A stretch of DNA of 64,000 nucleotides from an uncultured bacterium (lineage in GTDB: Bacteria > Muiribacteriota > Ozemobacteria > Ozemobacterales > Ozemobacteraceae), in the NCBI GenBank assembly GCA_937949615.1, contig CALEDQ010000028.1, forward strand, positions 62,001 to 126,000, written 5' to 3'. Below the pieces are notes generated by a model, which searched no databases, was not told where the DNA came from, and saw nothing but the letters and a program-made list of their open reading frames with translations. Of this stretch, positions 1 to 8,266 are shown piece by piece (position 1 is the stretch's first letter; each line of letters begins with the position of its first letter). The position numbers and the translations under genes are program-made.

Positions 1-358
1 AGTAAAAAAGATTGCGTTTATCACCAATGGTCGTTCGAATTTTGACGTTGAAAGTACAATTATCGGGCTCATGGTCTTCTACTGCCATATCGTAGGTGGT
101 GCCAAAAAGTGTCTGTCCGGTTTTGATAAACGGTTTGCCTTTGAAAAAACGATTGGCCCATTGCTTTTCGCGAATTTGCCCGGTCACGTCGACATTAACT
201 GAATAGGCGACATTCAGGGCCTGCTGGTAGCTGTTGAGATGCTGTAATTGATTGTGGTGTGAAGATTGCAGTTGTACAAGGGTTATAATGAAAAATGAAA
301 TCGACAGCGTCGCCAGAAGAATCAGCGGAAATACATAACCAGTGCTGTTTTTCTGCAT
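1..358 (-). CDS. Pilin-like membrane-anchored protein, 3' end cut by the window
   Basis: The first 119 codons are open from an ATG at 358 to the left edge, so the C-terminus is missing. The N-terminus is a short polar stretch (MQKNSTG) followed at once by a hydrophobic helix (about residues 8-27), as in PilX/GspK-type minor pilins; it lacks the canonical FTLxE methylation motif. An AGGAG at 366-370 lies inside the end of the upstream gene, whose stop is one base away, so the two are translationally coupled. It is the third gene of a pilin-like operon. Its placement as a minor pilin is inference from position and topology. Confidence 0.7.
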   Translation of the reverse strand, partial: MQKNSTGYVFPLILLATLSISFFIITLVQLQSSHHNQLQHLNSYQQALNVAYSVNVDVTGQIREKQWANRFFKGKPFIKTGQTLFGTTYDMAVEDHEPDNCTFNVKIRTTIGDKRNLFY

Positions 359-359
359 C

Positions 360-2165
360 TCAATTCTCCTGTTTCGCGTCTTTTGGAAGGGTCCAGCCGA
401 GATACTTGCCGCCAGCCCATGCTGTGAGCTGAGAAAGCGGCATTTCGTGCAGGCCGTCCAAACCTGGGCCGCCAGTGGTGATGACAATTGGATCGTTGTT
501 CTTGAATTTGCCGGTGGCGATGAATATGTGCCCGTGAGGGTTGCCGGGGACAGGACCAGTGTACATAATCGCTCCTGCCGGCGGCTTTTTATCGGTTTTA
601 ATTTTTCCGGCCTGGTTGAAATTTTCGTAGCTGGCAATGGCTGAAAGCTCTTTGAGCTCGTTCAGACGACGCCCGTAAGCGCTTGCCACAAATGCCAGGC
701 ACCAGTTGTTCCAGGCTGAAACATCGTCTTTAGTTTTCATGCCATTATTGGTGTTGAGGCCTTCACCTGTGCCACCATCGAGCTGGTCGCGAGCCCAGGT
801 CAGTGCACCGCTGCGTGTTCCGTCGCCCATTGCTTTGCCGATTACGTCACTTTTCGGGTCGAGAGTTCCGGGGTCAACCTCTGGAAGTTTGGTCTTGAGA
901 GTGGCAAGCGTGGCAAAAATTTTGTAGACCAGGTCGCAGGCATAATAACGCTTTTTCAGCAGATCACTCTGGGCGAATTTTTTTTCCTGGGCGGCGAGGC
1001 GGGCAAGGGTCTGGTCTTTATCTGAAAAGTATTTTTCAAGATCGGCGAGAAATTCATAATACTCGCTTTTAATAGTTGTTCCGGCATCGCTGCTGCTGAA
1101 AGTACCCTCGGCGAATTCTCTGGCTACAAACATCAGCCGGTGCATGTCGAGGCATCTCTGAATCAGAGCCCGCTGCTGACGATTGTCTGAGTAAGCATTG
1201 AGCATGGCGCGATAGCGACTGGCTGCTTCGTGTACACAGACGAGAAAGAGCCTTCTGATTTCATCCAGCCCCATTGTGGCGTTGAAGATATATTTCTCCA
1301 GACGCGCACGATTCCGCAGATTCATCGACTCGATCGTTTTTATATCTTTGTTGATGGTTTCGATATGGGGTTGCAGATAGACCATGACATCGAGCACATC
1401 GCGAGCTATATTGAAATAATGCTCTGTGCCCTCGAAAAATTTTGCAGAAGTGGGTGCGTGTGGCTCACCGCCAATGGTTTCTGCCTTTTCCATGGCGGTT
1501 TTGAACTTGTCGGCTGACAGCATACCCGCGCAGGTAAAATAGATGCGACCGGTGGCAAGAGAAACTTCGCGCGCAGCGGGCGAGCTTACGATCGAGCCAA
1601 GGTTTTTGTTTTTTTCTTCAAAAATTCGTTCGACCACTTTTTTTTCGAGTTTGTCCTCAGGAAAAGCAAAAGTGGTCATGACTTCTTTTTTTTGTGAAAA
1701 GCCGGGAAACCGACAGAGATAGTTAAAACTCCCAGGCCCGGTGCCGGCTTTCCATTTAAAGGCGGTGTTGAGAGTGAAATGCCGGCTGTTTGATTCATCA
1801 GTGGTGATGTTCAGCATGAAATCCTTCTGAAACATATTGTACAGGAAGGGAGTGGTTTCCTTGTTTATCTCGGGCTGCTTGAAAAAGGTGGTCTGCCCCT
1901 CGGTGACCATTGTCGAAAACTTGAAGGGCTTGCCGTTCTCATCAGCCAGACCCAGGGCTTCTATACCGTAAGGATTGATTTCCGTTTCCTGAAAACAGGC
2001 TTCAACGACTTTTGCCGCCATTATCGAAGCTATAAAATGCTCTGAGTAGAATTCATTTTTCTGCTTCGATGACTGCATCGACTGAAGATAAATAACGGCA
2101 GCACCACCGATCAGGAACATCCCGATCGTCAATTCGAGAAGGGTCAGACCGCGGCGCTTTTTCAT
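360..2165 (-). CDS. Pseudopilin fused to a C-terminal CHAP/NlpC-like amidase domain
   Basis: This 601-aa protein starts with a class III-type prepilin leader and helix (KKRRGLTLLELTIGMFLIGG): basic residues, cleavage site before L, and Glu at +5. Residues 30-440 are a long, mostly helical region I do not recognise. The C-terminal 150 residues look like a CHAP or NlpC/P60 cysteine amidase: a Cys at 489 in NNWCLAFVASAYG, a glycine-rich strand, and His 544/546 in PHGHIFIATG followed by a hydrophobic strand. Such domains cut peptide bonds in peptidoglycan. The start overlaps the upstream pseudopilin stop by 4 nt. A peptidase on a pilin-like stalk is unusual; the amidase call rests on motif shape only. 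Confidence 0.75.
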   Translation of the reverse strand: MKKRRGLTLLELTIGMFLIGGAAVIYLQSMQSSKQKNEFYSEHFIASIMAAKVVEACFQETEINPYGIEALGLADENGKPFKFSTMVTEGQTTFFKQPEINKETTPFLYNMFQKDFMLNITTDESNSRHFTLNTAFKWKAGTGPGSFNYLCRFPGFSQKKEVMTTFAFPEDKLEKKVVERIFEEKNKNLGSIVSSPAAREVSLATGRIYFTCAGMLSADKFKTAMEKAETIGGEPHAPTSAKFFEGTEHYFNIARDVLDVMVYLQPHIETINKDIKTIESMNLRNRARLEKYIFNATMGLDEIRRLFLVCVHEAASRYRAMLNAYSDNRQQRALIQRCLDMHRLMFVAREFAEGTFSSSDAGTTIKSEYYEFLADLEKYFSDKDQTLARLAAQEKKFAQSDLLKKRYYACDLVYKIFATLATLKTKLPEVDPGTLDPKSDVIGKAMGDGTRSGALTWARDQLDGGTGEGLNTNNGMKTKDDVSAWNNWCLAFVASAYGRRLNELKELSAIASYENFNQAGKIKTDKKPPAGAIMYTGPVPGNPHGHIFIATGKFKNNDPIVITTGGPGLDGLHEMPLSQLTAWAGGKYLGWTLPKDAKQEN

Positions 2166-2743
2166 AATACGTCTCCAGAATTCATCAGAGGACCTTCGGA
2201 AATGGTCTGAAAGACTTTTCCACCCTTCATGAAAGTGAAAGAGATGGTTACCGAATTCGAATTCGAGAGCTGGAAGCTGATGTCTTTAACGTGTGAGCAG
2301 AGATGTCTGAGGTTTTTGCTGTTATGTGAGCCTCCTCCTGAATAGGATTTTGCATCGGTTTTATAACAGTAGACATCATAGATGTCTTCACCCTCTTCTT
2401 TGGTCATCTGGTCGTTCTTCAACGGAAAGATCGAAACGACGTTGTTTTCGAAATCAGAAAAAGCCAGTATCGTAGATTTCTCATTCAGCGAAGGCACAAG
2501 AAAACCACGCCCGTTGCGAATTTCACGCAATACCTTGTTAACACCTGTTACAACCGCAGTCTGCATCTGCAGACCATCGAGCAGCAATGTTTGAGAACGA
2601 TTGGCCTGAAAATAAAAACGAAATACCAGAAACGAAAAAAGAGACGCTATGCCTACTACAACAAGAACCTCGGCCAGTGTAAAGGCGTTACGTCTGTTAC
2701 CATTACAAGGACATTTAGTGGTACACTGCAAAAACTTTTCCAT
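2162..2743 (-). CDS. Pseudopilin, GspJ/PilW-like
   Basis: This 193-aa protein has a prepilin motif after a 20-residue leader: NAFTLAEVLVVVGIASLFSF, with Phe +1 and Glu +5. The residue before the cleavage site is Ala rather than the usual Gly, which prepilin peptidases can tolerate. The remainder is a beta-rich globular domain resembling GspJ/PilW minor pseudopilins. It is the first gene of a minus-strand operon with the pilin-amidase fusion and the cut gene at 1-358. No Shine-Dalgarno is visible, and an extended -10 box lies 11 nt upstream of the ATG, so the mRNA is probably leaderless. Confidence 0.8.
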   Translation of the reverse strand: MEKFLQCTTKCPCNGNRRNAFTLAEVLVVVGIASLFSFLVFRFYFQANRSQTLLLDGLQMQTAVVTGVNKVLREIRNGRGFLVPSLNEKSTILAFSDFENNVVSIFPLKNDQMTKEEGEDIYDVYCYKTDAKSYSGGGSHNSKNLRHLCSHVKDISFQLSNSNSVTISFTFMKGGKVFQTISEGPLMNSGDVL

Positions 2744-2754
2744 CTCTATAATAA

Positions 2755-2763
2755 ATTATAACA
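2755..2763 (-). promoter_or_regulatory. Extended -10 promoter of the first pilin operon
   Basis: The minus strand reads TGTTATAAT: a perfect TATAAT (2760-2755) with the TGn extension. No good -35 box is present, which an extended -10 can tolerate. Only 11 nt separate it from the ATG at 2743, implying a leader of about 5 nt or none. The rest of the 276-bp divergent gap to 3020 holds short T-runs but nothing else I can name. Confidence 0.5.
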
Positions 2764-2978
2764 CTTTTTATTAGTTTTTAACGAAGCATGGCCAGGCTTG
2801 GAGTTTTTTTGCCTGTCCGGCCTGTTGGCAATGATTCTCTCTCAGTCTATTGAACTACTTTATTCCCCTTTCCTCTCTTGGTATAAAAACTCCCAGTTCT
2901 CGTGACTGTCTTGAAAACCATAAATTTCCAGAATTACCTTCCCTGAATACCGGCTAAAAATGAAAAAGTTTTATTTTT

Positions 2979-3008
2979 TTGCCTGCCATTGAATTTATTT
3001 TTTATGAT
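2979..3008 (+). promoter_or_regulatory. Promoter of the 3020 gene, close to its start
   Basis: TTGCCT (2979-2984), an 18-bp spacer and TATGAT (3003-3008) resemble a sigma-70 promoter. The ATG at 3020 lies 11 nt after the -10 box and has no Shine-Dalgarno, again implying a very short or absent leader. Confidence 0.4.
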
Positions 3009-3019
3009 AAACTTTTTTC

Positions 3020-3550
3020 ATGCTGGTCAAAACAGACAAAAGAACTTCGAACCTTTTTATCGCCGGTGGTTATTGCCTGGTCGCAATAATCATTCTTTTC
3101 AATTATCTGGGGCAGACAGACTCGAAAGACCGGGCCAGACCGTCTCAGCCTGTTGCTGAATCTGCTTCTTCCGCCAGCAGTGATTCGATAGTAAGGCAGC
3201 TTGAAGAAGAAAAGCGTCTTAACCTTGAAATGCGCGAAATCATCAGGCGTCTGCAGGGCGCTATAAAAAACCCGGCAGCTGTTGAGACTCTGCCGGCTGA
3301 TAAGCAGCAGTTGTCTGAAAGTTCGATGTCTATCCCCGAGCTGAAAAATGATCTGATTGACGGGTCTTTCAAAAAAGTCTCAAATCCTTTCATCCCCGGA
3401 AAAAACCCCTTTGCCGCTCCACGATCAGAAATGGCGACGGCCGAAGATGCCGATTCCTTTTCTCAGTTCTCGAACATTCAATGTGATTCGAGAATGCCCT
3501 TTGTCTTTTCTGCTTCCAATTCGACTTCAGGCTATTTTTCCAACCACTGA
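3020..3550 (+). CDS. Single-span membrane protein with coiled coil, unknown function
   Basis: This 176-aa protein has a short basic cytoplasmic N-terminus, one membrane helix (about residues 12-29, LFIAGGYCLVAIIILFNYLG), a Ser-rich stretch, and a predicted coiled coil at about 58-82 (RQLEEEKRLNLEMREIIRRL). The C-terminal half is low-complexity, with Pro/Phe motifs NPFIPGKNPF. The topology recalls small inner-membrane accessory proteins of pilus machines such as PilP, but I see no real sequence match. It stands divergent to the pilin operon, which supports a link without proving one. Confidence 0.6.
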   Translation: MLVKTDKRTSNLFIAGGYCLVAIIILFNYLGQTDSKDRARPSQPVAESASSASSDSIVRQLEEEKRLNLEMREIIRRLQGAIKNPAAVETLPADKQQLSESSMSIPELKNDLIDGSFKKVSNPFIPGKNPFAAPRSEMATAEDADSFSQFSNIQCDSRMPFVFSASNSTSGYFSNH

Positions 3551-3561
3551 AGCGGCCCCCG

Positions 3562-3589
3562 AAAAAAAACTCCGAAAGTTCTTTTTTTT
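3562..3589 (+). terminator. Possible weak terminator
   Basis: An A-run, a 4-bp stem (AACT/AGTT) extended by A-T pairs with one mismatch, and eight T's follow the stop at 3550. The stem is AT-rich and weak. Confidence 0.35.
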
Positions 3590-3662
3590 GTAGGTAAGAA
3601 CTTGTCTGCAGATTGCCGATATTGTTCACAGAGAATTGAAAGAACTTAAGGAGCACACAAAA

Positions 3663-4739
3663 ATGAGGCAAACTGTAAGATCCGCAGGACTACTTTCCCT
3701 GTTTCTGCTGAATCTAACCACTCTTCCGGCTGAACCACTCGTCAGGGGTTTCTTTATCGAGAAACTCCCGGAAAAAACCGCCGGGAAAGAACTTGCCCCA
3801 GGCAAAGGTCTCGTGCTTGCCCATGTTTTTAACTCGGGCAACAGTGCCATCAACTCTGGCAGTTACCAGGTTGGTGTCGAGATCGAAAGCGCCGGCAAAA
3901 AGAAAACCTTTGTTTTGAACCCGAGAGAAACCATCACCGCCGGTGGTCTCAAAACCTTCCGCATGGCAGTGCCGGTCAGCAAGGCTGACAAGGCCAGCGG
4001 TCAGTTCAGGGTCTTCAGCAAGATCAATGGCAACATGGTCTGGTCTGACAGATATTCTTTTCTTCAGGGTGTGCTGACTGACGGAGACAATAAAATCACT
4101 ACGCTCTACACCGAAGCTCCCATGGATCCTTCGATGATTCGACCGCCGCGCGAAGTGCCGTTCGAAAATGAAAAAACAGCCAGAAAAGCTGCAGAACTCG
4201 AAAAAGCTGCCATGAACATGAAACAGGGGAAAGCTGTTTCTGTTAAACAGTCAGCTGCCAAACCCGTTGGCAAACCAGTTGTCAAAGCCGTAACTGCATC
4301 TGCAGTTAAAGAAGTTGCGCAGGCACCGGTCGAAAAACTGGCTGCAAAAACCGAGAAAACACTGAAGGCAGCTAAACCAGAAAAAGTTGAAAAACTCGAA
4401 AAGGTTGAAAAGCCTGCCAAAGTCGAGAAAAAACCGGAAGTGAAGGAAACCAAAGTCGCTGCCGCTCCGGTGGCCGAAGAAGCTCCGGCCGAGCGCCCAA
4501 GAAATATCGATCTGTCTGAATTCAAGAAACTCAGAACTATCGATGAGGAACTTATCATTTACGTAATCAAAGAAGGTGACTCGCTCAAATCAGTTGCCGA
4601 AAAATATTATGGCAACGCTTCAAAAGAAAGAGCCATTGCTGATCTGAACTTTATCGAGAAGGCCTCTTCTGTTAAAGTCGGCGAAGAAATCATTGTAGAC
4701 GTCAGACCCCTGAATAAATCAGGGAAATCAAACAGCTGA
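3663..4739 (+). CDS. Secreted LysM-domain protein with Lys/Pro/Ala-rich linker
   Basis: I chose the ATG at 3663 because AAGGAG (3648-3653) precedes it by 9 nt and the product then begins with a clean signal peptide (MRQTVRSAGLLSLFLLNLTTLPAE); an in-frame ATG at 3636 adds nine charged residues and has no such site. The 358-aa product has a beta-rich domain at about 25-160, a long Lys/Ala/Pro/Glu linker with KVEK repeats (about 190-290), and a C-terminal LysM domain starting at IYVIKEGDSLKSVAEKYYG. LysM binds N-acetylglucosamine in peptidoglycan, so this is probably an envelope protein. It leads the helicase operon 15 bp downstream, though the functions look unrelated. Confidence 0.8.
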   Translation: MRQTVRSAGLLSLFLLNLTTLPAEPLVRGFFIEKLPEKTAGKELAPGKGLVLAHVFNSGNSAINSGSYQVGVEIESAGKKKTFVLNPRETITAGGLKTFRMAVPVSKADKASGQFRVFSKINGNMVWSDRYSFLQGVLTDGDNKITTLYTEAPMDPSMIRPPREVPFENEKTARKAAELEKAAMNMKQGKAVSVKQSAAKPVGKPVVKAVTASAVKEVAQAPVEKLAAKTEKTLKAAKPEKVEKLEKVEKPAKVEKKPEVKETKVAAAPVAEEAPAERPRNIDLSEFKKLRTIDEELIIYVIKEGDSLKSVAEKYYGNASKERAIADLNFIEKASSVKVGEEIIVDVRPLNKSGKSNS

Positions 4740-4754
4740 GGGAGATAAAGCCTG

Positions 4755-6896
4755 ATGATGACCAATTCACTTACCAGAACCAGAGCCGAAAAAGCCCCTC
4801 TCATTAAGGTCGAGTCACGCAATGAGCTGAGCTTCACCTTTCAGATCAAGGGCAAAGCCTTCCAGCAGGGCTACCTGTTCCTGAACCCTCAGATGAAAGA
4901 GCTGTTTCCTTTCAATGAAGATCTTTGTTCGGTAACTTTTATCGATGACGACGAAGTAACCCACTCGGCCATCTACCACAAAATGCGTGGTTACATGGTG
5001 TGCCTGACCTTCAACGAATGGTGGGAAAAGAAAAAGGTAAACGAAGGTGACACCGTTGCCATTGAAATGGTTGATCTTGCCAATCGCACCTACCGCCTCA
5101 AACTGATGAACGGTGCTGGCGTTAAAACACCGGTCGATGCCGGCGAAAAAGTCGAACTGCGCATTGCCTCTCAGGCAAATGCCGCTGTCTCATACAGTGA
5201 TCACAACCTGGAAGTTCTGCGCCGCATCGTTAAGGGAGAATTCTCTCCCTTCCGCGAAACCAGCCTTATTCAGCTTGGCGAAGAACTCGCCGCCGGCATC
5301 TGCTCAGAAGAACTGCTGTCTCTTAAAACCTGCTTCGGCGTCAGCACTTATTTCCATCAGGTGCAGACCGCCCGCATGGTTATGGATAAACTCAACGGCC
5401 GCGCACTGCTCGCCGACGAAGTCGGTCTCGGTAAAACCATCGAAGCCGGCCTGATTCTCAAAGAATATCTGCTGCGCGGCATGGCCAAGAAGGTTCTCAT
5501 TCTTACTCCGGCATCGCTGATCACTCAGTGGCAGCAGGAACTCAAGACCAAGTTCGATCTTTCCTTCAAAAATCATCTCGAAATCAACGACTGGGAAGAC
5601 AGCGATCTGGTCATCGCTTCACTCGACACCGCCAAAAGCCAGAAGAATCAGAGTACCGTTCAGAAGATCAAATACGATCTGCTGATCGTTGACGAAGCTC
5701 ATAAACTCAAGAATAAAAAGACCAAAAACTGGAAATTCGTGAACTCGATCAATACCAAGTATCTGCTGATGCTCACCGCTACGCCGATTCAGAACGATAT
5801 GATCGAACTGTTCAACCTGATTTCGATTCTCAAACCCGGTCACCTCTCGACCGTTCAGAAATTCAAAGATGAATTTCTTGCCGAACGCGATAAACGCCTG
5901 CCGAAAAACTCAACCAGACTGCGCGAAATGCTGTCAGACATCATGATCAGACACCGCCGCGCCGACACTCTGATCAAGTTTCCGCAGCGCTTCGTTCATA
6001 CCCATGCGGTCGATCTCAACCCCGATGAAGCCGAGCTTTATCGCGAACTGACCGATTTTATCCGCAAAAGATATTTCACCCTGCCGACTCACAAGAATCC
6101 CCGCGGCATCAATCGCCTCACTCTGATTCTGCTGCAGAAACTGATGGGCAGTTCAACCCACGCTCTGGCAAAAGCTCTCGACAAGATGATTGCCAGCAAC
6201 TTCTACAAGGATGACTTCGATCATTCCCTCAAGCGCCTGCTTGATATGGCCCGCAATGTTAAACATTCAAAAAAGGGCCAGGTCATGATGGAAATCGTCA
6301 AAAGCCTGAATGAAAAGGTGATCATCTTCACGCAGTTCCGTGGCACCCAGGATTATATCGTGAAGATGCTCGAAGACGAAGGCTATTCAGTAGCTGTTTT
6401 CAATGGTCAGATGTCGCAGGTCGACAAAGACCGCTGCATCGAAGAATTCCGCCGCGACAAGCAGATCCTTGTTTCGACAGAGTCCGGCGGCGAAGGCCGC
6501 AACCTGCAGTTCTGCAAAGTTCTGATAAACTTCGATCTGCCCTGGAACCCGATGAGGATTGAACAGCGCATCGGTCGTATTCACCGCCTCGGCCAGAATG
6601 ATGACGTTCATATCATCAACCTCAGCGCCCGTGACACAATTGAATCATATGTTCTTGAGCTTCTCGACAAGAAGATCAACCTCTTCAGGCTGATCATCGG
6701 CGAACTCGAAATGATTCTCGGCAACATGCACTCCAAACGCACTCTCGAACAGATCATCATCGATATTGTCACGATGTCGCCGAACCAGGATGCCATGAAG
6801 CGCAAATTCAAGACTCTCGGCAACAAGCTCGAAAAAGCCCTGCAGACACACAACGATATTACCAGAGCCCAGGAGGAAATTTTCAATGGTGAATAA
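4755..6896 (+). CDS. Snf2/RapA-type DEAH helicase-like ATPase
   Basis: This 713-aa protein carries a full Snf2 motor: Walker A DEVGLGKT (221-228), Walker B DEAH (313-316), motif III TATPIQND, and in the second RecA lobe STESGGEGRNLQF and the motif VI region RIEQRIGRIHRLGQ. Snf2 ATPases translocate on duplex DNA and displace bound proteins; RapA/HepA recycles RNA polymerase. The first 150 residues form an N-terminal domain I do not recognise. It stops shortly after motif VI, whereas long bacterial and archaeal homologues continue for 300 or more residues; that part appears to be the next gene, overlapping by 11 nt. GGGAG at 4740-4744 precedes the ATG. Confidence 0.9.
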   Translation: MMTNSLTRTRAEKAPLIKVESRNELSFTFQIKGKAFQQGYLFLNPQMKELFPFNEDLCSVTFIDDDEVTHSAIYHKMRGYMVCLTFNEWWEKKKVNEGDTVAIEMVDLANRTYRLKLMNGAGVKTPVDAGEKVELRIASQANAAVSYSDHNLEVLRRIVKGEFSPFRETSLIQLGEELAAGICSEELLSLKTCFGVSTYFHQVQTARMVMDKLNGRALLADEVGLGKTIEAGLILKEYLLRGMAKKVLILTPASLITQWQQELKTKFDLSFKNHLEINDWEDSDLVIASLDTAKSQKNQSTVQKIKYDLLIVDEAHKLKNKKTKNWKFVNSINTKYLLMLTATPIQNDMIELFNLISILKPGHLSTVQKFKDEFLAERDKRLPKNSTRLREMLSDIMIRHRRADTLIKFPQRFVHTHAVDLNPDEAELYRELTDFIRKRYFTLPTHKNPRGINRLTLILLQKLMGSSTHALAKALDKMIASNFYKDDFDHSLKRLLDMARNVKHSKKGQVMMEIVKSLNEKVIIFTQFRGTQDYIVKMLEDEGYSVAVFNGQMSQVDKDRCIEEFRRDKQILVSTESGGEGRNLQFCKVLINFDLPWNPMRIEQRIGRIHRLGQNDDVHIINLSARDTIESYVLELLDKKINLFRLIIGELEMILGNMHSKRTLEQIIIDIVTMSPNQDAMKRKFKTLGNKLEKALQTHNDITRAQEEIFNGE

Positions 6897-7845
6897 GATT
6901 CAGGAACTCGTATTTTCTTTCATGGACATGGTTAATATCAATCGCAGCGAAATCGAAGCGGGTATCTGGATGGCAAAGATTCCTGCAGCTGAACAGGCTT
7001 TTTTCAACGGCTTTGAAACGCTGAAGTTCACCTTTGATCGCGAAAAAGCCGAGCTTCATCGCGACCTTGAACTGATCTGCGAAGGTTCATTCCTGCTGAG
7101 AAAGATTATCGAGCGCCTTGCCGAGCTTCCCAGAGTCAGCCGCCTTTTCTCCCTCAAGGCTCCTGCGGTTCCGCCACAGGGTCCGTCACATGAGTTGCGG
7201 GTTGTGTCTGATAATGTTTATTATCGTCCAAGAGTGGTTTTCAATTTCAAGGTTCAGTTTGAATGCGACCAGCGCCGCGAAAAGCTGTTCTCGGTTGTTG
7301 CTGATACTGCTTCTGAAGTCATCGGGGTCGAAGATGGGCTCTATAACATCGATATGACAGAATACTCCGAAGCTCCGCAGGCCGGTCTGAAAATAAGTGA
7401 ATCCAATACCGACATTCTGCGTTTGTATCTGCAGGCATGCCAGAAACTTGAAGATTCACTGGTCGATGACATTGCTGAATTACAGGAATGGGGCAACGAG
7501 CAGTGCCAGGAAAATCTGAAAGTTTTTGAAGCATATCTTGATGAACAGAAGCAGGAACTGTTAAAAAAGAAAGAGAACGTGAGTTTTCACCTTTATTTCT
7601 TCCAGAAGGAAGAAGAGATCGACCGGCTCATTGACAATCTTGAAGAAGAACGTAAGCGCAAGTTCTCTGAACTGAAAGACAAGTTTTCAGTTCGCGTTAA
7701 AATTGGCCTGGTGAATTCGGTGGTTCTCTATACCCCCACCGTTGGTGTTGCCTCGCATAAACCGCGCAAAACCTCTGACAGATTGGTTATGATGCCTGCA
7801 CTTGCTTCTTCTCAGGGATGTGAAACCCGGTCGGCTATTCAATAA
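6886..7845 (+). CDS. Separate C-terminal module of a long Snf2 helicase
   Basis: This 319-aa product overlaps the helicase gene by 11 nt, so the two are almost certainly co-translated. It has no enzyme motif. The stretch LKFTFDREKAELHRDLEL followed by LLRKIIERL recalls the segment of long HepA-like helicases that reads roughly LTFD..A....LELLTPGHPLL. The C-terminal coiled coil (about 210-270, EEEIDRLIDNLEEERKRKF) followed by VKIGLVNSVVLYTP matches the end of those same proteins. I infer a split helicase whose parts assemble as subunits. The last 35 residues are basic and probably disordered. Confidence 0.6.
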   Translation: MVNKIQELVFSFMDMVNINRSEIEAGIWMAKIPAAEQAFFNGFETLKFTFDREKAELHRDLELICEGSFLLRKIIERLAELPRVSRLFSLKAPAVPPQGPSHELRVVSDNVYYRPRVVFNFKVQFECDQRREKLFSVVADTASEVIGVEDGLYNIDMTEYSEAPQAGLKISESNTDILRLYLQACQKLEDSLVDDIAELQEWGNEQCQENLKVFEAYLDEQKQELLKKKENVSFHLYFFQKEEEIDRLIDNLEEERKRKFSELKDKFSVRVKIGLVNSVVLYTPTVGVASHKPRKTSDRLVMMPALASSQGCETRSAIQ

Positions 7846-7860
7846 AGCCGGAGGCCGAAA

Positions 7861-8163
7861 ATGTTTTTCAAACAGATTCTCATTGGTTTCATGATTCTCG
7901 GGGTTCTTGGTTATCTGTTCGGCGATCATGTTTTTTACTATCAGGGCAATCTGATGATGCGCTGGCAATACCCGATGCCGGCTTATGAGGCCTATGAGCG
8001 TATTGTCCGCTATTACCCGGACAGCAAGTATGCCAAAGAAGCCAGAATGATGATGACCGCACTGCGAGAACGAAGTTCTGATCTTAATCGCTACCTTGAA
8101 AAAAAGGAAAAGGAAATCAAAAAGATTCAGGATGACCGTCAGAAAAAGCAGTCTTTTCATTAA
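7861..8163 (+). CDS. Small membrane-anchored TPR-like protein
   Basis: This 100-aa protein has an N-terminal membrane anchor (about residues 3-20, FKQILIGFMILGVLGYLFGD), one TPR-like helical hairpin (AYEAYERIVRYYPDSKYAKEA, about 41-62) of the kind seen in YbgF/BamD families, and a Lys/Glu-rich C-terminal helix. GGAGG (7850-7854) precedes the ATG by 6 nt. It sits 15 bp after the helicase module in the same operon. The function is unknown; the repeat suggests a protein-binding role at the membrane. Confidence 0.65.
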   Translation: MFFKQILIGFMILGVLGYLFGDHVFYYQGNLMMRWQYPMPAYEAYERIVRYYPDSKYAKEARMMMTALRERSSDLNRYLEKKEKEIKKIQDDRQKKQSFH

Positions 8164-8209
8164 ATCGTTAAGCAAAATGCAAGTAGCGAAGGTGAATTGG
8201 TAAAATCCA

Positions 8210-8253
8210 GAATTCCCGCCAGACTTAAAACTGTCTGCGGGAATTCCTGTTTT
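8210..8253 (+). terminator. Hairpin between the helicase operon and the channel gene
   Basis: GAATTCCCGCCAGAC and GTCTGCGGGAATTC form a 14-bp stem with one bulged base and an 8-nt loop, followed by TGTTTT. It probably ends the operon from 3663. It lies only 14 nt before the next ATG, and TGGTAAAAT (8198-8206) just upstream could be an extended -10 box, so it may instead be a 5' stem in the channel mRNA. Confidence 0.55.
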
Positions 8254-8266
8254 AACAGGTGAAAAA

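Noticed and set aside
4106..4558. A Ser/Ala-rich 150-aa open frame on the minus strand
   Set aside because: It mirrors the low-complexity Lys/Ala linker of the LysM gene.
4755..7845. A phage-defence island around the Snf2 helicase
   Set aside because: No nuclease, methyltransferase, integrase or known defence gene is near; base composition matches the neighbours.
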